This document shows positions 6,486 to 10,749 of a stretch of DNA of 10,749 nucleotides, piece after piece (within the stretch, counting starts at the first letter, position 1; every line of letters starts with the position of its first letter). This DNA is from Gammaproteobacteria bacterium. GTDB taxonomy: Bacteria > Pseudomonadota > Gammaproteobacteria > Pseudomonadales > UBA7434. The notes under the pieces were generated by a model. It was not told the origin of the DNA. It saw nothing but the letters and a program-made list of their open reading frames with translations, and ran no database searches. The position numbers were made by a program, and so were the translations under genes. Where the stretch lies: assembly GCA_024280785.1 (NCBI GenBank), contig JAJRPK010000018.1, positions 1-10,749 on the forward strand. The letters are read 5' to 3'.

Positions 6486-7637
6486 ATGAGATTGCTTCTT
6501 GGAACAGCGGTGTTAGCAATAGCTTCGCTGTTTTTGCTTTCTGGCTGCGATAATTCACCTGAGGTATACCGTTGGAATGGTTCCACGATGGGGACTCATT
6601 ACAGTATTACCGTAGTTGGAGTGGGAGCTAAAACTGTTGATTCACTGAGTAATGGTACTGACGCAGGAAATTTAAATTCCAAGACGAATACCAATTTATC
6701 AACATTTTCCCTTGATAAAACAAAACAGGCGGTCGAGAAGGTGCTCGAAAGCGTTAACGCCTCGATGTCCACTTACTTGTTTAATTCTGAAATCTCCCGG
6801 TTTAATCGATTAGACGTACAACAATGTCTGGTTGTATCGCGCCAGTTCATGGATGTAATGCAAGTCAGTAGCCAAGTTTATCGTGCGTCTAACGGGGCCT
6901 TTAACCCGTTGGTGGGGTCACTAGTTAATCGCTGGGGGTTTGGGCCGAGTTTGGATCAAGAGGAGAGCGGAGATACAGCCTTTAAATTTCCTTCGGAAAG
7001 TGAAATAAAAAAAATAATGCTGTCGCTCGACATGTCGAGTCTAGATATTAATAAGGATAATCAATCAATTTGTAAGCACGCAAACGTGACGCTGGATTTC
7101 TCCGCGGTGGCTAAAGGCTACGCGGTGGACAAAGTTGCCGAAGCGTTAATGGCACTGGGAGTCGAAAATTATTTGGTAGATATTGGTGGCGAGCTGAGAG
7201 TGTTAGGGCATAATTCTTCTGGAGAGCCATGGCGACTAGCGATTGAGCAACCACAGTTAGCCCGCGATACGGTCCAACAGATAATCGCTATGACCAGGGG
7301 AGCCATAGCAACTTCGGGAGACTATAGAAACTTTTTTATTCACGAAGGGCAACGTTACTCGCATACGATAGATCCGCGTACAGGCTTTCCGGTAACGCAT
7401 GGTTTGACTTCCGTTAGTGTCATTGCAGCTAGTGCGGCAGAGGCAGATGCGTGGGCGACAGCATTAAGTGTATTGGGGCCGCAAGAAGCTAAGCAGGTAA
7501 TCGTAGAATACCAGCTGGCAGTCTTCTTAGTCGAGCGTAACGTCGCTGAGAGTTTGTTGCTTCGACAGAGGGGCAGTACAGAGGTTACCTACGAGACATG
7601 GTATTCAAATGCTTTTGCCTCATATTTAAGCCATTAG
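6486..7637 (+). CDS. apbE: FAD:protein FMN transferase, lipoprotein (ApbE/Ftp)
   Basis: This is a periplasmic, Mg2+-dependent enzyme that splits FAD and esterifies FMN to the Thr of SGA(T/S) motifs. The targets here are NqrB Thr228 and NqrC Thr222. From ATG 6486 the product is 383 residues with a lipoprotein signal ending in LLSGC (Cys21). Conserved blocks in order are STMGTHYSI (about 33-41), DFSAVAKGYAVD (205-216), DIGGEL (232-237), TSGDYRNFF (276-284), SHTIDPRTG (292-300) and AAEADAWATAL (317-327). Between the first strand and the helix at about 81, some 35 residues rich in Ser, Thr and Asn are inserted, which makes the protein longer than typical. The start is uncertain: ATG 6417 has no ribosome binding site and would put an unusual 23-residue extension before the signal. 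GTG 6474 or 6480 are also possible. The final codons lie in a tandem repeat. Confidence 0.94.
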   Translation: MRLLLGTAVLAIASLFLLSGCDNSPEVYRWNGSTMGTHYSITVVGVGAKTVDSLSNGTDAGNLNSKTNTNLSTFSLDKTKQAVEKVLESVNASMSTYLFNSEISRFNRLDVQQCLVVSRQFMDVMQVSSQVYRASNGAFNPLVGSLVNRWGFGPSLDQEESGDTAFKFPSESEIKKIMLSLDMSSLDINKDNQSICKHANVTLDFSAVAKGYAVDKVAEALMALGVENYLVDIGGELRVLGHNSSGEPWRLAIEQPQLARDTVQQIIAMTRGAIATSGDYRNFFIHEGQRYSHTIDPRTGFPVTHGLTSVSVIAASAAEADAWATALSVLGPQEAKQVIVEYQLAVFLVERNVAESLLLRQRGSTEVTYETWYSNAFASYLSH

Positions 7638-7700
7638 CGCCTCATTAAAGCTATTAGCGCGATAATTAAGCCATTAGCGCCATATTTAAGTGATTAGATG
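7621..7700. repeat. Four-unit 20-bp tandem repeat across the apbE stop codon
   Basis: Four head-to-tail units start at 7621, 7641, 7661 and 7681. Unit 1 is CATATTTAAGCCATTAGCGC. Units 2, 3 and 4 match it at 16, 18 and 15 of 20 positions, all without indels. The apbE stop TAG (7635-7637) lies inside unit 1, so the last residues SYLSH are encoded by the repeat. Because 20 is not a multiple of 3, the array contains stop codons in all three + frames. There are no spacers, so it is not CRISPR. Confidence 0.9.
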
Positions 7701-7825
7701 GTTACGCCCCCATCATCAAGTTATGATAAAGTATGTGCAGCTTTTTCATCAGTTTTCACGTAGAACTGAACACGCACAGCTAAAACGCTAGCCTTCGGTA
7801 CAAAACTACATTTTGGAGTCGAGTC
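7638..7825. other. apbE-nqrM intergenic region
   Basis: After the repeat array, 7701-7825 has no gene and no clear terminator. TATGAT (7722-7727) resembles a -10 hexamer, but no -35 lies at a suitable distance. Whether nqrM is read through from the nqr operon or has its own promoter cannot be decided here. Confidence 0.4.
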
Positions 7826-8077
7826 ATGGCAGTATTCTTTTTAACATTAGTGTTTTTATTGATTGTTGTCGCAGGCATGGCGATAGGTGTAATTTTTGCA
7901 AACAAACCGATTAAAGGTTCCTGCGGAGGAATGGCTGCTATAGGAATGGGTGGTGACTGCGATATTTGTGGTGGTAACACCGATAAGTGCGAAGAGGAAA
8001 ACCAACGATTAGAAAACCTTTCTAAACTAAATAGCTCGAGCGATTCTTGTAAGAATTATTACAATGCTGCAGACTAG
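7826..8077 (+). CDS. nqrM: Na+-NQR maturation protein NqrM (DUF539 family)
   Basis: This is a small inner-membrane protein required for maturation of Na+-NQR. Published work on the family implicates its cysteines in supplying iron to the centre held by NqrD and NqrE. The 83-residue product has one hydrophobic N-terminal helix (about 3-25), followed by the family signature KPIKGSCGGMAAIGMGGDCDICGG (28-50). The cysteines are Cys33, Cys45, Cys48, Cys55 and Cys75. The tail after 55 is Glu- and Asn-rich with a final Cys outside the core. The start is ATG 7826 with GGAG 7 nt upstream. It sits 188 nt after apbE, the usual neighbourhood for nqrM. It is flanked on both sides by related repeats. Confidence 0.93.
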   Translation: MAVFFLTLVFLLIVVAGMAIGVIFANKPIKGSCGGMAAIGMGGDCDICGGNTDKCEEENQRLENLSKLNSSSDSCKNYYNAAD

Positions 8078-8143
8078 AGTGTTACTTGGAAGACATATTC
8101 TCCCATACGAGCAGTGTAACGACGGCTACTAGATATCTGGATT

Positions 8144-8240
8144 GGCGCTAAATATACTAGAAGTACTTATGCCGAATACGGCTTAGCGAAAAAATGCAGC
8201 TTAGCAAAATTAAGTACGGTGCTAAATTTCGGCTTAATAA
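8144..8240 (-). repeat. Degenerate inverted copies of the 20-bp repeat
   Basis: The reverse complement of 8219-8240 contains TATTAAGCC, a short insert, then TTTAGCAC. The array unit reads TATTTAAGCCATTAGCGC, so the same two blocks occur in the same order with a small insertion. The reverse complement of 8144-8155 (ATATTTAGCGCC) has the two ends of the unit with the middle missing. The match is by eye and partial. Confidence 0.4.
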
Positions 8241-8320
8241 AAAAGATAAATTTGAATATGTGTTCTTGCTTTTTTAAATGGATGAAATCTTTATTCGCAG
8301 TCAAAAACTAATCATTGCAA

Positions 8321-8340
8321 TACAATCATTTACTTAGAAT
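8321..8340 (+). promoter_or_regulatory. Candidate -10 elements upstream of the lipoprotein cluster
   Basis: TACAAT (8321-8326) and TAGAAT (8335-8340) each match five of six bases of the sigma-70 -10 consensus and lie 48 and 34 bases before the csgG-like start, in a very A/T-rich stretch. TTGCAA (8315-8320) resembles a -35 but is only 14 bases from TAGAAT. A start near here is likely because the cluster is well separated from nqrM, but the exact site is not clear. Confidence 0.3.
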
Positions 8341-8373
8341 TGTTTTTTTACTACATTTTATTGGACGAATGAT

Positions 8374-9429
8374 ATGGACTTTAAAAATTTCAGACTGAAT
8401 TTAGTGTTTGCTTTACTTTTCTTACAAGCTTGCGCGACGATCGATAAACCCTTAACCGCTGTCGAAGCTCCTGTTTCTCGTGACGCGCAGAAACAAGCTC
8501 AACTAGAGATACAAAAACCGGCTAAGGCAACATTAAAGCGGAAGATTGCAATTGGCCGCTTTACTAACGAAACTCGTTATGGTCGCAGTTTGCTAAGAGA
8601 TAGTGACGGTGATCCTCTGGGCAAACAAGTCTCTGATATGCTAATGAGTCGCTTGGTACTGTCTGGCAAGTTCCTGGTCTTTGAGCGGCAGGATCTAAAT
8701 AAATTACAGCGTGAGCAAGCAATACTTGCAGGTCAATCGGGTTCAAAAAAAGTTGTACTCGATTCATCAAAGAAAGGATCTGATGATAATAATAGAGATG
8801 TTCGATTAGAAATTGGAACAGAGTCTTATGAAAACTTTCGGTTAATTGGTGTAGATACTCTTATTTTGGGGTCTCTCACTGAATTTAGCAGAAAAGCTAC
8901 AGGGAAATCAGGTTTTCTCAGCGGCACTAAATTGCAAACGGCTAAGGCAAAAGTAGAAGTGCGTTTGGTTGATCCGATGACTGGCCATGCTTTTTTCTCA
9001 GCGGTGGGCGATGGTCTTTCGACTTCTGAGTCAGGGCGCGTCGCAGGGTTTGGCAGTAAAGCAAGCTACGATGATTCATTGAACGACAGTGCAATAGCTT
9101 CGGCAATATCCGATTTGATGGGCGCCTTAATAGACAAGCTTAATGAGAGAAGTTGGCGGGCCGAGGTGTTAAAAGTTAGCGGCAATAGCGTTTTTATCAG
9201 TGCGGGTGAGCGACAAGGTTTAAAGGTGGGTGACACTTTTAGCATTAAGAAACGGTCGGAGACCATACGCAGTGATAGCGGGTTTGATATAGAGCTACCA
9301 CCTACAACGGTGGCTAGCATAAAAATTGTTGGCTTATTCGGTGATAGTGAAGTGAACGAAGGCGCTGTTGGAAAGATTATTTCTGGAGTGGTTAATGGCA
9401 CTGATGGCATATTTGTGAGCGAAGAATAG
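8374..9429 (+). CDS. CsgG-family outer-membrane lipoprotein with C-terminal extension
   Basis: The N-terminus is a lipoprotein signal ending LFLQAC (Cys20). Residues about 55-260 fit the CsgG family: RKIAIGRFTNET, then LVLSGKFLVFERQDLNKLQREQ (about 95-115), GVDTLILGSLTEF (159-171), and VEVRLVDPMTGHAFFSAVGDG (194-214). CsgG itself forms a nonameric outer-membrane pore that secretes curli subunits. Here no csgA, csgB, csgE or csgF is in view, and the segment aligned by eye with the CsgG constriction loop reads RDSDGDPLG rather than the Tyr/Asn/Phe-bearing loop. At 351 residues it exceeds E. coli CsgG (277). The excess forms a separate domain at about 261-350 (WRAEVLKVSGNSVFISAG, GLKVGDTFSI) that resembles the small beta C-terminal domains of FlgT-like proteins. 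I therefore call the family, not curli secretion. The start is ATG 8374. It is the first gene of a four-lipoprotein cluster. Confidence 0.85.
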   Translation: MDFKNFRLNLVFALLFLQACATIDKPLTAVEAPVSRDAQKQAQLEIQKPAKATLKRKIAIGRFTNETRYGRSLLRDSDGDPLGKQVSDMLMSRLVLSGKFLVFERQDLNKLQREQAILAGQSGSKKVVLDSSKKGSDDNNRDVRLEIGTESYENFRLIGVDTLILGSLTEFSRKATGKSGFLSGTKLQTAKAKVEVRLVDPMTGHAFFSAVGDGLSTSESGRVAGFGSKASYDDSLNDSAIASAISDLMGALIDKLNERSWRAEVLKVSGNSVFISAGERQGLKVGDTFSIKKRSETIRSDSGFDIELPPTTVASIKIVGLFGDSEVNEGAVGKIISGVVNGTDGIFVSEE

Positions 9430-9432
9430 GAG
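9429..9432 (+). promoter_or_regulatory. Ribosome binding site deciding the start of the small lipoprotein
   Basis: GGAG, overlapping the last base of the preceding stop codon, is eight bases from ATG 9441. It supports that start over the TTG at 9435, which would be only two bases away from the site. Confidence 0.55.
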
Positions 9433-9440
9433 ATTTGATT

Positions 9441-9749
9441 ATGAGCTTTAAAAAAACAATAGTATTGTTATTAAGTATTTTACTCTTTGCCTGTGTTTAC
9501 CCCACTGAGAGTGTCCAGCAAGGTGCCGAAAGACCAACCTTGGTTATACGGGGAGCGAGCGCGAGCAGTATGCTTTATGTCGATGACTTAGGCTTGGGTA
9601 AGGCTAATCAATACAATGGTAAACCGAATAAATTATTGATAGAGACTGGCCGGCATAATATTAAAATCATGGATAATGGTGCTGTGATTTATACGGAAGA
9701 TATTTTTGTCAGTGGTGGGGAATTAAAAACTATTTCAATCGGTAACTAG
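9441..9749 (+). CDS. Small PEGA-like lipoprotein
   Basis: The product is a 102-residue predicted lipoprotein whose signal ends LLFAC (Cys18). After a short linker, the mature part is one compact beta-rich unit. It reads TLVIRGASASSMLYVDDLGLG, then KLLIETGRHNIKIMDNGAVIYTEDIFVSGGELKTISI. The order (short hydrophobic strand, a D-x-x-x-G turn, L-x-x-G-x-H-x-I, closing strand with T-x-x-I) is that of PEGA-type domains, which are thought to bind surface or carbohydrate ligands. This is a pattern-based call without a search. It begins 11 nt after the csgG-like stop and ends 11 nt before the DUF4810 gene, so co-transcription is likely. The usual three-gene set of this family lacks such a member as far as I recall. 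Confidence 0.72.
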   Translation: MSFKKTIVLLLSILLFACVYPTESVQQGAERPTLVIRGASASSMLYVDDLGLGKANQYNGKPNKLLIETGRHNIKIMDNGAVIYTEDIFVSGGELKTISIGN

Positions 9750-9760
9750 GAACTAAAAGA

Positions 9761-10120
9761 ATGAAAATAAAATGGAGCTTGTTTATTGTCGTTTTTGTAT
9801 TTTTGAGTGGCTGTGTAAGCCCTCCACTGTACTCATGGGGCAAGTATGAAAACTCACTATATAAGTATTATAAAAACCCTGAAGGTTTGGCGAAGTACAC
9901 CTCGACGTTAGAAAGGACAATTAAAACGGGGGAAACTAAGGGTAATGTTGCCCCTGGGCTTTATGGGGAATTAGGGTATATTTATTTGGAACAGGGAGAT
10001 TCAAAAAATGCGGTCTATTATTTTTCCAAAGAGAAAGAAGCGTGGCCAGAGTCCGCGCATATCATGGATAGATTAATCCAAAGTGCCCAGTTTTCATCTG
10101 ACAGCAAAGAGAGTTCTTGA
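9761..10120 (+). CDS. DUF4810 domain lipoprotein
   Basis: The product is a 119-residue lipoprotein with signal ending FLSGC (Cys18). The mature protein shows the DUF4810 pattern: YSWGKYENSLYKYYKNPEG (24-42), then VAPGLYGELGYIYLEQGDSKNAVYYFSKEKEAWPES, a helix-turn-helix resembling a single TPR-like unit, and MDRLI near the end. Its function is unknown. In other proteobacteria this family is commonly encoded between a CsgG-family and a DUF799/GNA1162 lipoprotein, as here, which suggests a shared envelope complex. The start is ATG 9761 with AGGA upstream. The stop TGA is followed after two bases by the next ATG, so translational coupling is likely. The last ten residues are Ser-rich and probably disordered. 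Confidence 0.85.
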   Translation: MKIKWSLFIVVFVFLSGCVSPPLYSWGKYENSLYKYYKNPEGLAKYTSTLERTIKTGETKGNVAPGLYGELGYIYLEQGDSKNAVYYFSKEKEAWPESAHIMDRLIQSAQFSSDSKESS

Positions 10121-10122
10121 TA

Positions 10123-10749
10123 ATGAAAAATAATATTCAGGCTTGTATTGTTGTGCTGCTCAGCTTGCTTATTGTTGGCTGTGTAACCAGTCCAAAAATT
10201 GATAAAAAGGACTACAGCAAGTTAAGGGCGAGTAATTTAAAGTCGATACTCATTGTCCCTGCGGTTAATAGAAGTGTTGATGTCGATGCCCCCGACTACT
10301 ATTTATCGACTATTGCACGACCGTTGGCAGAACGAGGCTATTACGTTTTTCCCGTGCACTTGGTAAAAAGGATTATGGAGGACGACGGGTTAGCAGATGC
10401 TGATATGGTTCACGGAGCGGATACTATTCTGCTGGCAGGTATCTTCGGAGCGGATGCTGTTCTCTATGTCAGTATCGAGCGTTGGGATGCTAAGTATGCG
10501 ATACTTTCTACTACGGTAACGGTCGAATTTCGCTATACGCTTAAAAGCGGTACGACGGGTGAAGAGTTATGGGGGACAGCGCAGCAGCTAGTCTATACCC
10601 CTGATGGTGGTGGTAACTCGGGTAACGCCATAGCAGACTTACTAGTATCTGTGGTAGTTGCCGCGATGGAAAAAGCGTCGCCAAACTATATTCCTTTGAC
10701 CCAGCAAGCTAATACACTTGCGCTCAATACTCGATACAGAGGACTTCCC
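10123..10749 (+). CDS. DUF799 / GNA1162-family lipoprotein, truncated by the window edge
   Basis: The frame is open from ATG 10123 to the last base (209 codons), so the C-terminus is missing, probably only by a small amount judging from the family length of about 215-230. The signal ends LLIVGC (Cys20). The mature part shows family landmarks: SILIVPAVNRSVDVDAPDYY, then RPLAERGYYVFPVHLV, and GADAVLYVSIERWDAKYAILSTTVTVEFRYTLKSG. These are followed by GEELWGTAQQLVY and a Gly/Asn-rich loop before a helix. GNA1162 of Neisseria meningitidis, a surface-related lipoprotein, is the best known member, and its fold recalls TolB-like alpha/beta units. The gene begins two nt after the DUF4810 stop. Its biochemical role is not established. 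Confidence 0.85.
   Translation, partial: MKNNIQACIVVLLSLLIVGCVTSPKIDKKDYSKLRASNLKSILIVPAVNRSVDVDAPDYYLSTIARPLAERGYYVFPVHLVKRIMEDDGLADADMVHGADTILLAGIFGADAVLYVSIERWDAKYAILSTTVTVEFRYTLKSGTTGEELWGTAQQLVYTPDGGGNSGNAIADLLVSVVVAAMEKASPNYIPLTQQANTLALNTRYRGLP

Larger units (their letters stand above)
8078..8373. other. nqrM-csgG intergenic region with degenerate repeats
   Basis: About 296 bases hold no plausible gene. The middle (8144-8240) is made of recurring TTAGC/GCTAA/GGCTTA words. GGCGCTAAATAT is at 8144-8155, GGCTTAGC at 8180-8187, AGCTTAGC at 8198-8205, GTGCTAAAT at 8219-8227 and GGCTTAAT at 8231-8238. Several of these match the 20-bp array upstream of nqrM in reverse-complement orientation. 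A small hairpin GCCG-AATA-CGGC lies at 8171-8182 but is followed by A, not T, on the + strand. The last 100 bases are strongly A/T-rich and probably hold the promoter of the lipoprotein cluster. Confidence 0.5.

Noticed and set aside
7621..7700. CRISPR array
   Set aside because: The 20-bp units are directly adjacent without spacers, and no cas gene is present.
8171..8187. Terminator of nqrM at the GCCG-AATA-CGGC hairpin
   Set aside because: The stem is four base pairs and is followed by A residues rather than T on the + strand.
9066..9410. 114-codon minus-strand frame inside the csgG-like gene
   Set aside because: Antisense shadow with low-complexity Ser/Leu/Pro content and no ribosome binding site.
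8374..9429. Curli secretion channel csgG
   Set aside because: Family membership is clear, but there are no curli genes, the constriction loop differs and a C-terminal domain is added. The curli symbol would mislead.

Overview
The window carries a complete Na+-translocating NADH:quinone oxidoreductase (Na+-NQR) locus, followed by the start of a separate cluster of small outer-membrane-type lipoproteins. All confident genes are on the + strand. Full Na+-NQR operons with apbE and nqrM attached, moderate base composition, and clear Gram-negative lipoprotein signals together suggest a gammaproteobacterium, plausibly marine. No 16S or other taxonomic marker is present, so the genus cannot be named.

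Layout. Positions 1-535 hold no convincing intact gene. They contain a perfect hairpin at the left edge, a possible decayed minus-strand reading frame, a terminator-like hairpin with an alternative pairing partner, and the nqr leader. Positions 536-6377 are nqrA-nqrB-nqrC-nqrD-nqrE-nqrF, tightly packed with overlaps or gaps of at most 27 nt. The lipoprotein flavin transferase gene apbE follows (to 7637), and its last codons run into a four-unit, 20-bp tandem repeat (7621-7700). Then comes nqrM (7826-8077), a cysteine-rich membrane maturation factor. A 296-nt intergenic stretch holds degenerate inverted relatives of the 20-bp repeat. From 8374 to the right edge there are four lipoprotein genes: a CsgG-family protein with an extra C-terminal domain, a small PEGA-like lipoprotein, a DUF4810 lipoprotein, and a DUF799/GNA1162-family lipoprotein cut by the window edge.

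How the genes work together. NqrF oxidises NADH through FAD and a 2Fe-2S centre. Electrons then pass through the Fe-S site shared by NqrD and NqrE, the covalent FMN on NqrC (Thr222) and the covalent FMN on NqrB (Thr228) to quinone, coupled to Na+ export. ApbE attaches both FMNs to the two SGAT motifs visible here. NqrM is needed for assembly, probably for delivering iron to the NqrD/NqrE cysteines. The window therefore encodes the enzyme plus its dedicated maturation machinery. The downstream cluster has no visible link to respiration. CsgG, DUF4810 and DUF799 lipoproteins recur together in proteobacteria (the neisserial GNA1162 locus is the familiar example), but their joint function is not established and no curli genes are seen here. 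This cluster is the most likely home of an under-described system in the window.
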